A stretch of 41,865 nt of DNA from positions 1 through 41,865 of the forward strand of contig CAZJFC010000009.1 in the NCBI GenBank assembly GCA_964545245.1, read 5' to 3'. Under the pieces are notes generated by a model that did no database searches, was not told where the DNA came from, and saw only the letters and a program-made list of their open reading frames with translations. Of the stretch, positions 22,347-31,530 are shown one piece after another. This DNA is from CAZJFC01 sp964545245 (GTDB lineage: Bacteria > Pseudomonadota > Alphaproteobacteria > Rickettsiales > 21-14-0-20-44-7). How positions within the stretch are numbered: the stretch's first letter is position 1; each line of letters begins with the position of its first letter. The translations under genes and the position numbers were made by a program.

Positions 22347-23589
22347 ATGCTTTCAAAACTCGAATTGCTGATTGCGGGAAGATATCTCCGTACTAAAAAG
22401 AAAGAAGGTGTTATCTCAATCGTGGCGGCGCTTTCAATCGTGGGAATCGCGCTCGGCGTGGCGACCCTTATCATCGTCCTTTCCGTGATGAACGGCTTCC
22501 GCACTGACCTTATGGCGCGGATTCTTGGCGTTAACAGCCATGTTTCGGTGTTTTCATACACGCGCTCGATCGCCAATTATGACGAGGTGATGAAAAACAT
22601 CGAATCCGACAAGCGCGTGGAAAACGTCACCCCGATGATCGAAGGCCATGCGGTGATCTATAACCCGCAATATAAGGATGCGGTGGACGGCATAAAAATG
22701 CGCGGTGTTTCGCCGGAAAAACTGGCGAAGAACAGGCTGGTGAATAACGGTGAATTCCAGGGTGAGTTTGATAATTTCGCGAATGACGGGATCATCATCG
22801 GCAAGAAAATGGCAATCGCGCTGGGGGTTTATATCAATGATGAGGTGACGGTCATCACCCCGCAATCAAGTTCCACCGTTTTTGGTTCTATCCCCAAGAA
22901 AAAAACTTTCCGCGTCGCCGGGGTGTTTGATGTCGGCATGCATGAATATGACCGCTATATGGCCTATGTGCCGGTTGATTCCGCGCAGGCGTTGTTCTCA
23001 TTCGGTGAGAGTGTCGAAAGCCTCGGCATCATGCTGAAAGACCCCGCGCAGGCGCTGGATTATGCGCGCGAGCTGGATAAAAAATACGGCAATCAATACC
23101 GCATTGTAGACTGGCAGCAGGCGAATTCGTCATTCTTCGGCGCGGTGCAGACCGAGCGCAACGTGATGTTCATCATCCTCACGCTTATCATCATCGTGGC
23201 TTCGTTCAACATCGTGAGCAGCATGGTGATGCTGATAAAAGATAAATCCGGCTCAATCGCGATTCTCCGCACGATGGGCATGGCGCGTAAAAGCGTTATG
23301 CGCGTGTTCATGCTGGTGGGCAGCTTCAACGGGATCGTCGGGACGATAAGCGGGGTAGTTCTGGGCGTGCTGTTCTGCTTCAACATCAAGACCATCCAGA
23401 AATTCGTTGAATGGGTGACGGGGGCTAATGTTTTCAACTCCGAAGTTTATTTCCTCACCAATCTTCCTGCCGAAGTCAACTGGGGCGAAGTCGGGCAGAT
23501 TGCCGCTATCTCACTTGCGATTTCACTACTGGCGACGGTTTACCCTTCATGGCGCGCCGCGCGAATCCAGCCCGCGGAGGTGTTGCGTT

Positions 23590-23597
<8 letters not shown>
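22347..23597 (+). CDS. lolC: Lipoprotein-releasing ABC permease LolC/LolE
   Basis: The 416-residue inner-membrane subunit of the LolCDE complex extracts outer-membrane lipoproteins. It has the FtsX-like plan: first span at about 24-47 (IVAALSIVGIALGVATLIIVLSVMNGF), a large periplasmic domain to about 270, then three spans (about 272-295, 318-345, 378-400). The ending YPSWRAARIQPAEVLRYE is typical. One permease in place of separate LolC and LolE is common in alphaproteobacteria. The gene ends inside the lolD start (8-bp overlap), marking an operon. Confidence 0.94.
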
Positions 23598-24297
<700 letters not shown>

Positions 24298-24303
24298 TAA
24301 CGC

Positions 24304-24332
24304 TTGACATTACTAACGCGGAAGGTTATTAT
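24304..24332 (+). promoter_or_regulatory. Strong sigma70-like promoter of higBA
   Basis: TTGACA (24304-24309), 17 bases, TATTAT (24327-24332), then AGGAGG and the higB ATG at 24345. The short distance leaves little untranslated leader, and the ribosome site lies right after the -10 box. Confidence 0.82.
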
Positions 24333-24344
24333 AGGAGGAGTGTA

Positions 24345-24638
24345 ATGCAAAAGCGCGGAGGGATAAGGAATTTTAAGTGCAGGGAAACGGAGAAATTATG
24401 GAACGGTGAAGGGTCGCGCAAGATTCCTGCCAGTATCCATAAGGTTGCGTTAAGAAAATTGTTTTTGCTTCACGCTGCCGGAAAAGTTGAAGATTTGCTT
24501 ATTCCGCCGGGAAACCAGTTGGAAAAGCTGAAAGGCAACAGAAGCGGGCAATATAGCATAAGAATCAACAAACAATGGCGCATCTGCTTCCGTTTTGAAA
24601 AAGAAGCTATTGATGTCGAAATCGTAGATTATCATTAA
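24345..24638 (+). CDS. higB: HigB-type toxin (RelE superfamily mRNA endonuclease)
   Basis: The 97-residue protein matches the plasmid-maintenance killer/HigB group of ribosome-dependent mRNA interferases. Key stretches are IRNFKCRETEKLWNGEGSRKIP, IHKVALRKLFLLHAAGKVEDL, and the core GQYSIRINKQWRICFRFEKEA, with the usual basic Arg and Trp near the active site. The last residues, VEIVDYH, end as in the family. AGGAGG lies seven bases before the ATG. The toxin gene comes first, eight bases before higA, the inverted order typical of HigBA. Confidence 0.95.
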   Translation: MQKRGGIRNFKCRETEKLWNGEGSRKIPASIHKVALRKLFLLHAAGKVEDLLIPPGNQLEKLKGNRSGQYSIRINKQWRICFRFEKEAIDVEIVDYH

Positions 24639-24646
24639 AGGAATAT

Positions 24647-24946
24647 ATGGCGGTTTATAACATTCATCCCGGTGAAATCCTGAAAGAGGAATTTCTTAAG
24701 CCAATGGGCATTTCGGTTTATCGTGTTGCCAAGGAAATTGGCGTTCCCGCCACAAGGATTGACCAGATAGTAAAAAAGAAGCGTTCCATATCTGCGGAAA
24801 CTGCGGTGTTGCTTGATGCGTTCTTCGGGTTGAGCGAAGGGTTCTTCATGGCGTTGCAGGCTGAATATGATTTACGCGGGGCGCATATGAAGCTGAAAAA
24901 GAAAATTGCCTCACTGCGTGAAAACGTTAATTTCCTTCCTGCATAG
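24647..24946 (+). CDS. higA: HigA-type antitoxin
   Basis: The 99-residue antitoxin begins MAVYNIHPGEILKEEFLKPMGISVYRVAKEIGVPATRIDQIVKKKRSISAETAVLLDAFFG (described as residues 1-62), the HigA helix-turn-helix of the XRE group. It neutralises HigB and usually represses its own promoter, here the box at 24304-24332. AAAGGAATAT gives the ribosome site. The pair lies alone between lolD and dnaE. Such a chromosomal pair can be acquired or stabilising. Confidence 0.95.
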   Translation: MAVYNIHPGEILKEEFLKPMGISVYRVAKEIGVPATRIDQIVKKKRSISAETAVLLDAFFGLSEGFFMALQAEYDLRGAHMKLKKKIASLRENVNFLPA

Positions 24947-25012
24947 ACAGGTGAGCGTGTTAAAGGGAAAGATTGATTTGCAAAACTTTCCTTGCGGGTT
25001 TAATAAATTAAT

Positions 25013-28000
25013 ATGACCCAATTCATCCACCTTCGCAACCATACTCAATTCTCGCTCTCGGAAGGGGCGATCAAGGTGAAGGAGCTGGTTTCCCTCGCGG
25101 TGGAACACAACATGCCCGCCGTCGCCATCACCGATTCCGGCAATTTGTTCGGTATCCTCGAATTCTCTAAAGCCGCTGCCGATAAGGGCGTGCAGCCTAT
25201 CATCGGTTGCGAGATAATGGTCGAGGGGAGCAAGCTGGTGGTTTATGCCAAAGACCAGACCGGCTTCCAGAACCTGCTGAAAATGGTGAGCCTTTCCTTC
25301 CTTAATTCCGACTCGCCGCATGAGGCCAGCGTTGACCTTGTGAACCTTGAAAAATACGCTGAAGGGCTGCTTTGCCTCACCGCCGGAACTGATGGCGAAC
25401 TGGGCAAGCTGATCGCGCAGGGGCAGATTCCGCATGCGGAGGAATTCGCCGAAAGGCTGATGGGAATTTTCCCCGGCAGGTTATATATTGAGCTAACCCG
25501 CCACGGCCTTGCCGATGAGAAAAAAATCGAGCCGCATTTGCTTGAAATCGCCTATGCCAAAAACCTGCCGCTGATAGCAACTAATAACTGCTTCTTCGCG
25601 ACCCAGGATATGTATGAGGCGCATGACGCGCTTATCTGCATCGCGGAAGGAAAAGTGACCGCAGATGAAAACCGCAAGAAATATAACCCGAATTATTATT
25701 TCAAATCCGCCGAAGAAATGGCGGTGCTGTTTGCCGATATCCCGGAAGCTATCGCCAACACCGTGACGTTCGCTAAGCGTTGCAGCGTGAAGGCGGAAGG
25801 CCGCAAGCCGATGCTCCCCAGCTTTCCGACTACGGCAGGGCGCTCAACTGATGACGAGCTGCGTTTCCAGGCGCGGGAGGGTCTGAAATTCCGCCTTGAG
25901 GGGATGGAGGACACTGGGGAATATCATAAACGGCTGGAATATGAGCTTGACGTCATCATAAAAATGCAATTTCCCGGTTATTTCCTCATAGTTTCTGATT
26001 TCATCCGCTGGGCGAAATCGCAGGGCATCCCGGTGGGGCCGGGCAGGGGTTCCGGTGCGGGTTCGGTGGTGGCGTGGAGCCTGCAGATCACCGATGTTGA
26101 TCCCTTACGCTTCGGCCTGCTTTTCGAGCGTTTCCTCAACCCGGAACGTGTTTCAATGCCGGATTTCGATATCGATTTCTGTCAGGAACGCCGTGACGAG
26201 GTGATTCAATATGTGCGCCAGAAATATGGCCATGATAAAGTTGCGCAAATCATTACTTTTGGAAAGCTACAGGCGCGGGCGGTACTGCGTGACGTTGGCC
26301 GCGTGCTGCAATTCCCCTACATGGAAATTGACCGGATCGCGAAGATGATCCCGTTCAACCCGGTTGACCCGGTAACGCTTGCCAAGGCGATTGAGATGGA
26401 CTCCGAGCTTCAGCGCCTCCAGCGCGAGGATGACGCGATCGGCAAACTGATAGATATCGCGCTGAAACTTGAGGGGCTTAACCGCCACGCCTCCACCCAT
26501 GCCGCGGGCATCCTGATTGCCGACAGACCGCTCGACCAGCTTATCCCATTATACAAAGACCCGCGTTCCGAGATCCCGGTCAGCCAGTATTCGATGAAAG
26601 ATGCGGAAACGGCGGGGCTGGTGAAGTTCGACTTCCTTGGCCTGCGCACGCTCACTCTGGTCGATAAGGCCAACCAGATTCTTGCGGAAACCGGGCGCCA
26701 GCTTGACCTTGCAAAGCTTCCGCTTGACGACAAGCCGGTGTTTGAGATGCTTTCCAAAGGCGAAACAATCGGCGTGTTCCAGCTTGATTCCTCCCTTGTG
26801 AAGGACGCAATCCGTAAAATGAGGCCGGACAAGTTCGAGGATATCGTGGCGCTTACCTCGCTCTGCCGCCCCGGCCCGATGGAAAATATACCGACCTATA
26901 ACGCGCGCAAGCACGGCAAGGAAACCGTGGAATATCCGCATAACAGCCTCGCGCAGATGCTGGAGGAAACATACGGCATCATGGTTTATCAGGAACAGGT
27001 GATGGAGGCGGCGCAGATTTTGGCGGGTTACAGCCTCGGCAAAGCGGATCTGCTCCGCCGCGCGATGGGTAAAAAAATCAAGGCCGAGATGGACGAACAG
27101 CGCGAAATGTTCTCGGAAGGAGCGCAGCAGAACGGTATCAACAAGAGGCTGGCCGGCGAGATTTTCGACCTTATCGCGAAATTTGCAGGGTATGGTTTCA
27201 ACAAATCCCACGCGGTGGCATATTCAATAATCGCTTACCAGACGGCATATTTAAGCTGCCATTACCCGGTGGAATTCCTCACCGCGTGCATGAACCTCGA
27301 TATCAATGACACGGACAAGCTCAGCTTTTATAAGCACGAGGCGACCAAGCGCGGGATAAAGGTTTTGCCGCCGGATGTGAATGAATCCGAGGCTTATTTC
27401 CGCCCTGAGAACGGCGCGATAAGATATGGGCTTGGCGCGCTGAAAGGCGTGGGTATCGAGGCCACGAAACTGATTGTGGAGGAGCGCAAGGAGAACGGCA
27501 AATTCGCCGATATTTATGATTTCGCAAAGCGCTGCAACCCGAAGGTTATCAACAAAAAGCAGCTTGAAGGCATTTCTGCCGCGGGCGGGTTTGATTCAAT
27601 CCATCCCAACCGTGCGCAGGTTTTTGCCTCTGCGGATATTATCTCGCGCTATAACGCGGCCTGCCATGCCGAGAAAAACACTAACCAGATCAGCCTGTTC
27701 GGCGGCGATGCAGAGCAGGATAACGGCATGAAGCCATCCCTGCTTATAGTGAAGGAATGGAACCCGAATGAGCGGCTGGACGCGGAATATGGCGCATTTG
27801 GTTTCTATCTTTCCGACCATCCGCTTTCGGAATACCAGCGTTTGCTGGACGGTATCGGGGTGATTCCTTCCTTGCAGCTTGAGGAGCGCATCCGCAGTTC
27901 ATCCATGAAAATCAAGGTGGCGGGCGTGGTTTCCACCAAGACCTTACGTTCCGGCAAGCGTGGCCGTTTCGGCTTCGCCAAGCTTTCCGATGCTTACGGG

Positions 28001-28414
28001 GTTTATGAGATAGTTCTTTATGACGACGATTTGATTACCCGTTCCGCGCAACTTCTGGATAGCAACGCACCGCTTCTAATCCACGCCGAAGCGCGGAAGG
28101 ATGAGGGCGGGGTGCGGATTATCGCCGAGCGTATCGAGGAGCTTCAGGCGGCAATTGCCGGAAGCTATAAGCAATATGTAAAATCGGAAGAGACCGGTCT
28201 TGCCGTCACCAGCGGTGAGGCTTTGGCCAGACTGAAAGAAGTGCTCGATAACAACCGCTTTAGTGACGGTATGTTATTCAAAAATAAGATTATTTTGCAT
28301 ATCGATGCAGAGGCAGGAACCGCAAAAATCGAGCTTCCCGGCTTTTATGCGGTGAATGATAATGCCAAAGAGCTTATCACCGCTATTGACGGTGTTTCTG
28401 CAATTACTGCTTAA
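25013..28414 (+). CDS. dnaE: DNA polymerase III alpha subunit
   Basis: The 1133-residue replicative polymerase is complete. The PHP domain occupies about 1-260, beginning MTQFIHLRNHTQFSLSEGAIK. The polymerase core has GPGRGSGAGSVVAW (about 342-355) and the catalytic acidic pair in MPDFDIDFCQERRDEV (about 382-397). Later elements are HASTHAAGILI, YGIMVYQEQVM and GYGFNKSHAVAYSIIAYQTAYL. A helix-hairpin-helix and OB region fill the C-terminal 300 residues (VAGVVSTKTLRSGKRGRFGF). Length fits DnaE1, so this is the main replicase rather than ImuC/DnaE2. The start ATG fits the family N-terminus. Confidence 0.98.
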   Translation: MTQFIHLRNHTQFSLSEGAIKVKELVSLAVEHNMPAVAITDSGNLFGILEFSKAAADKGVQPIIGCEIMVEGSKLVVYAKDQTGFQNLLKMVSLSFLNSDSPHEASVDLVNLEKYAEGLLCLTAGTDGELGKLIAQGQIPHAEEFAERLMGIFPGRLYIELTRHGLADEKKIEPHLLEIAYAKNLPLIATNNCFFATQDMYEAHDALICIAEGKVTADENRKKYNPNYYFKSAEEMAVLFADIPEAIANTVTFAKRCSVKAEGRKPMLPSFPTTAGRSTDDELRFQAREGLKFRLEGMEDTGEYHKRLEYELDVIIKMQFPGYFLIVSDFIRWAKSQGIPVGPGRGSGAGSVVAWSLQITDVDPLRFGLLFERFLNPERVSMPDFDIDFCQERRDEVIQYVRQKYGHDKVAQIITFGKLQARAVLRDVGRVLQFPYMEIDRIAKMIPFNPVDPVTLAKAIEMDSELQRLQREDDAIGKLIDIALKLEGLNRHASTHAAGILIADRPLDQLIPLYKDPRSEIPVSQYSMKDAETAGLVKFDFLGLRTLTLVDKANQILAETGRQLDLAKLPLDDKPVFEMLSKGETIGVFQLDSSLVKDAIRKMRPDKFEDIVALTSLCRPGPMENIPTYNARKHGKETVEYPHNSLAQMLEETYGIMVYQEQVMEAAQILAGYSLGKADLLRRAMGKKIKAEMDEQREMFSEGAQQNGINKRLAGEIFDLIAKFAGYGFNKSHAVAYSIIAYQTAYLSCHYPVEFLTACMNLDINDTDKLSFYKHEATKRGIKVLPPDVNESEAYFRPENGAIRYGLGALKGVGIEATKLIVEERKENGKFADIYDFAKRCNPKVINKKQLEGISAAGGFDSIHPNRAQVFASADIISRYNAACHAEKNTNQISLFGGDAEQDNGMKPSLLIVKEWNPNERLDAEYGAFGFYLSDHPLSEYQRLLDGIGVIPSLQLEERIRSSSMKIKVAGVVSTKTLRSGKRGRFGFAKLSDAYGVYEIVLYDDDLITRSAQLLDSNAPLLIHAEARKDEGGVRIIAERIEELQAAIAGSYKQYVKSEETGLAVTSGEALARLKEVLDNNRFSDGMLFKNKIILHIDAEAGTAKIELPGFYAVNDNAKELITAIDGVSAITA

Positions 28415-28522
28415 AAATCTAACTTATCTTAACGTGATATTAATTGGCATTTGGTAATCTGGCTGCATAACATTTGTTTCTGCCCGGTCGGGCGTGCCAC
28501 TTTATATTGAGTTCTGGAGTCT

Positions 28523-29098
28523 ATGGGGGGAAATAAGAATACCGGTAAGCGCTTGCCATCTGAGGAGCTGTTTGACCGCGCCATCAGCTCGTATCCTATG
28601 TCATTGGAGAATATGCAGATGGTATATATGTGCCACGCGAAAACTTATGGCCTGAACGAGCATGATGCCGCCGGCGCGGTGCGCGATGCATATAAGGAAA
28701 ACGACAGGTATTTCCTCCGCCCGCATGATGTCAACGCGCATATTTCGCAAATAGGCAAAGCGGAATTCTGCATCAGCAAATATGATTGCCTGTTCCAGCT
28801 TAACAAGCTGATGCGCTCGGTTGACCCGAAAGTTTTCATGGAAGGCGTACAATATGACCGCAAGGAGACCTTCACAAAATTCCTCGCTAATGAGCAGACC
28901 GCCGAGATTTACCATGCTCAGGAAAAAGTGGCGGGGCTGCACCCGCTCGCTTCCGATATCTGCAAAAGCATGTATAAATCCACCGAGGGTGATATTTCCC
29001 GCAGCAAGCGCCACCTTGTGGAATATGACGAGCTGGGGCAGTTTAGGCCGCCTGTTATAGCTGCGAATGTGCCAAAAAATGAGCACGGCGTGGCTTAG
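28523..29098 (+). CDS. Hypothetical protein (191 aa)
   Basis: No family was recognised. The protein is soluble, mostly helical and moderately charged, with FDRAISSYPMSLENMQMVYMCHAKTYGL (about 16-43), HDAAGAVRDAYKENDRYFLRPHDVNAH, and KSTEGDISRSKRHLVEYDELGQFRPP near the C-terminus. No signal peptide or membrane span appears. GGAG lies five bases before the ATG at 28523. It stands 108 bp after dnaE and ends before a family B repeat, so it is probably transcribed with dnaE or from its own promoter. Codon use is close to the core genes, which argues for long residence. Confidence 0.65.
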   Translation: MGGNKNTGKRLPSEELFDRAISSYPMSLENMQMVYMCHAKTYGLNEHDAAGAVRDAYKENDRYFLRPHDVNAHISQIGKAEFCISKYDCLFQLNKLMRSVDPKVFMEGVQYDRKETFTKFLANEQTAEIYHAQEKVAGLHPLASDICKSMYKSTEGDISRSKRHLVEYDELGQFRPPVIAANVPKNEHGVA

Positions 29099-29111
29099 CC
29101 CAAAACAGTTT

Positions 29112-29169
29112 GTCATTCCCGCGCAGGCGGGAATCTTAAGTTAAGACCCCCGACTACTCGGGGGTGACA
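29112..29169. repeat. Family B double-hairpin repeat, copy 4
   Basis: ATTCCCGC..GCGGGAAT and ACCCCCGA..TCGGGGGT arms are bounded by GTCA and TGACA. It lies upstream of era. Confidence 0.9.
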
Positions 29170-29218
29170 GGTAAGCTTAGGGGCTAGCGATAAAAGTCTT
29201 CCCTTGTTTTAATCCGCA

Positions 29219-30091
29219 TTGGGCAATATAAGCATTGGCGTGAGCCAGAAATCATCATTCATTGCCGTATGCGGCGCGCCAAACGCGGGGAAATCCACGC
29301 TGGTGAATTATTTTGTCGGAACCAAGGTTTCAATCGTCAGCCCGCGCCCGCAAACAACCCGTGTGAACGTGAGGGGAATTGCCACGATCGGTGATACGCA
29401 GCTAGTGTTCGTGGATACTCCCGGCATCATGAATGCGCATGACAAGCGTCAGGAAAAAATGGTCGAGAACGCCTGGGGCGGCATCGTCGAGGCCGAGCAG
29501 GTGATGTTTGTGGTCGATGCTTCCCGCGGGATAACCGAGCTTTCGGAGCAAATTATCGAAGGGCTAAAAAAGCGCGAAGCGAAAGGCATTGCGGTTATCA
29601 ACAAGATCGACCTCATCAGGCACGAGGAATTGCTGCAACTGGCGCAGAAGATTTTTGATACCGCCGCGTTTGCCGAAGTGTTCATGACCTCCGTCACCAA
29701 GGGAAAAGGACTTGAGGATTTAAAAAAATACCTCCTCAAAACCGCCTCCGACCAGCCCTGGCCTTACCCGGACGACCAGATTACCGACACCGATGACAGG
29801 TTCCTCGCCGCCGAGATCACGCGCGAGAAAATCTTTTATTTGATGCGTGAGGAAATCCCTTACGGTGTGGATGTCGAGACCGAGGTTTTCAAGGAAGAAG
29901 ATGGCAAGAAAGGCATAGTCATCCACCAAAATATCAAAGTTGCCCGCGACGGGCATAAAAAAATTCTCATCGGCGACAACGCTGCTATGATTAAAAAAAT
30001 CAGCCAGCAGGCAAGGACGGAGCTGGGTAATATCCTCGGCAAGCCGGTGCATCTGTTCCTGCATGTGAAGGTAAGGAAGGCAGAAAAGTAG
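29219..30091 (+). CDS. era: GTPase Era
   Basis: The 290-residue GTPase helps 16S rRNA maturation and 30S assembly. G1 is GAPNAGKST (19-27), G2 includes PRPQTTRVNVRG, G3 is DTPGIM, G4 NKID and G5 near MTSVTKGKG. A C-terminal KH domain begins near residue 195. Its RNA-binding loop reads IGDNAAMIKKI where most Era proteins have IGKGGxxIKxI, so the second glycine of GxxG is missing. The start is uncertain: TTG at 29219 or GTG at 29240 (VSQKSSFIAV). The gene precedes recO, a usual alphaproteobacterial neighbour. Confidence 0.95.
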   Translation: MGNISIGVSQKSSFIAVCGAPNAGKSTLVNYFVGTKVSIVSPRPQTTRVNVRGIATIGDTQLVFVDTPGIMNAHDKRQEKMVENAWGGIVEAEQVMFVVDASRGITELSEQIIEGLKKREAKGIAVINKIDLIRHEELLQLAQKIFDTAAFAEVFMTSVTKGKGLEDLKKYLLKTASDQPWPYPDDQITDTDDRFLAAEITREKIFYLMREEIPYGVDVETEVFKEEDGKKGIVIHQNIKVARDGHKKILIGDNAAMIKKISQQARTELGNILGKPVHLFLHVKVRKAEK

Positions 30092-30186
30092 GAAAATGAG
30101 AAATTGGGAAACTGGGAAGATGGGATATTTTTTTCTCGGTTTCCCAAATTCCCAATCTCTCAATTTCCCAATCTCCCGGTTTCTAG
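30092..30186. repeat. Octad repeats in inverted arms between era and recO
   Basis: The left arm reads GAAAATGA, GAAATTGG, GAAACTGG, GAAGATGG. The right arm reads TTTCCCAA, ATTCCCAA, TCTCTCAA, TTTCCCAA, TCTCCCGG. The arms are complementary across a T-rich centre and could form a long hairpin. The right arm abuts the recO start. Confidence 0.9.
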
Positions 30187-30187
30187 A

Positions 30188-30940
30188 ATGCATTGGAATG
30201 ATGAAGCGATAATCCTTTCGGCAAGAAAATTCGGTGAATCCAACCTCATCGTGGAATTGCTGTCTGCGGAAAAAGGGCTTTATTCCGGGCTTGTGCGCGG
30301 TGGGCAATCAAAAACAAAACTCTGCATATACCAACCCGGCAATATCGTTGCCGCAAGCTGGCGGGCAAGGCTTGATGAACAGCTCGGCGTGGTTAGCGCC
30401 GAACTTACCGACGCGATTGCCGCCAAGGTGATCCATGACAGGACAAGGCTTCAGGTGCTTTTAAGCATAACCTCATTGCTGCGCAAAACCCTGCCGGAAC
30501 GCAACGCTTACCCGCATTTATATTCCCTGCTTAAGGAATATCTGGAACGTCTTGCGGGGCATTCAACTTTCCTTGAAGAATATGTCTGGCTCGAAATCGG
30601 CGTGCTGAAATATCTCGGCTATGGGCTGGATATTTCGGAGTGCGCGGTCACGGGCTTGAAAGAGGGGCTGGTTTACCTTTCGCCGAATACGGGCAGGGCA
30701 GTCACCGCGCTCGGCGCAAAAGGCTATGAGGGGCGGCTGGTCCCGCTTCCAGCGTTCATAACCCGTGGCGAGCCGGCAAATGATGAGCAGCTTATCCGCG
30801 GGCTGGAAATGACCGAATTTTTCCTCAACCGCAATTTATTCGCCCCGCACCACCGACACCTGCCCGACGAACGCCTGCGCCTGCGCGAGATGCTGGCAAA
30901 ATCGGCTGCGCGTCGTGAGCAGGAATTTAATGTTGCATAA
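30188..30940 (+). CDS. recO: DNA repair protein RecO
   Basis: The 250-residue protein works with RecR and RecF in loading RecA. The N-terminal OB fold starts MHWNDEAIILSARKFGESNLIVELLS, then a helical body with LLRKTLPERNAYPHLYSLL and FLEEYVWLEIGVLKYLGYGLDISECAVTG, followed by LVYLSPNTGRAVTALGAKGYEGRL. The variant SECAVTG...YLSP is typical of alphaproteobacterial RecO. I chose ATG 30188 because upstream in-frame codons back to 30104 are octad repeats (GNWEDGIFF...). Family members start at about this point. Confidence 0.94.
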   Translation: MHWNDEAIILSARKFGESNLIVELLSAEKGLYSGLVRGGQSKTKLCIYQPGNIVAASWRARLDEQLGVVSAELTDAIAAKVIHDRTRLQVLLSITSLLRKTLPERNAYPHLYSLLKEYLERLAGHSTFLEEYVWLEIGVLKYLGYGLDISECAVTGLKEGLVYLSPNTGRAVTALGAKGYEGRLVPLPAFITRGEPANDEQLIRGLEMTEFFLNRNLFAPHHRHLPDERLRLREMLAKSAARREQEFNVA

Positions 30941-31013
30941 TTTGCTGTTGCACTTCGGTTAATATTCTTTTACCTTATGTTCTGCAAGATGAATTTCCAA
31001 GGTAGGAATTGAC

Positions 31014-31487
31014 ATGAGAAAAGCAAAGCTGTGGACAGAGGCTAGTCTTAACAGGCTGGGGCAGTATAAAGACCATATCACGATGGGAATAATTGCCCGT
31101 TATGTTTACCAGCTAACAGCGGATTATATCCGGCAGGCATATGAAGGAGAGACGGTAATAGCCACGCAACTGCCAAACCTGATTTCTTCCAGTCGGCTGG
31201 GAACGAGAATGGGTGATTATCTTGAGAATAAACAATTGGTTGAGAGGGTTCCTTGCGGCAGGACAAGGTGGTTCGACGAAGAAGGCTATAAGCGTATCAG
31301 GCCGGATTTGGAAGAATTCCTGAACGGTCGTACATTACCTGCAATTGCCGATAACCAGAGCAGGCGCGCGGCAGAACGCAAGGGGAAGCTGGAAGGATAT
31401 AAGTTAGATTTGCCGGATTTTGAGGTATTGCTAAAATTCCAAATTGAGCGGATAAAAGAAGAGAGGGTTGGGGTAACCAGATATTAA
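31014..31487 (+). CDS. Hypothetical protein, possible winged-helix (157 aa)
   Basis: No family was recognised. The protein is basic (Arg/Lys-rich). A segment at about 56-93 (SSSRLGTRMGDYLENKQLVERV, then PCGRTRWFDEEGYKRIRPDL) resembles a winged helix, in which LGTRMGDYLENKQLV would be the recognition region. This is a weak structural guess. The C-terminus is a charged helix (RRAAERKGKLEGYKLDLPDF...FQIERIKEE). GGTAGGAATTGAC precedes the ATG at 31014. It sits between recO and parC, is AT-rich compared with them, and may be a regulator of unknown target. Confidence 0.6.
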   Translation: MRKAKLWTEASLNRLGQYKDHITMGIIARYVYQLTADYIRQAYEGETVIATQLPNLISSSRLGTRMGDYLENKQLVERVPCGRTRWFDEEGYKRIRPDLEEFLNGRTLPAIADNQSRRAAERKGKLEGYKLDLPDFEVLLKFQIERIKEERVGVTRY

Positions 31488-31530
31488 AACCCTTGATTCA
31501 TGCGGGTTTGGGTGGTATTAAACCCCTCCT

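Noticed and set aside
22138..22371. ORF reading PPPSPPDRRGEEDISLLIGGENC (and its twin at 9627-9926)
   Set aside because: It is coded by the 110-bp family C repeat, with no start signal; the two readings are alike only because the repeat is.
30104..30187. Upstream extension of RecO
   Set aside because: It is coded by octad repeats and lies before the family start; kept as a finding, not as part of the gene.
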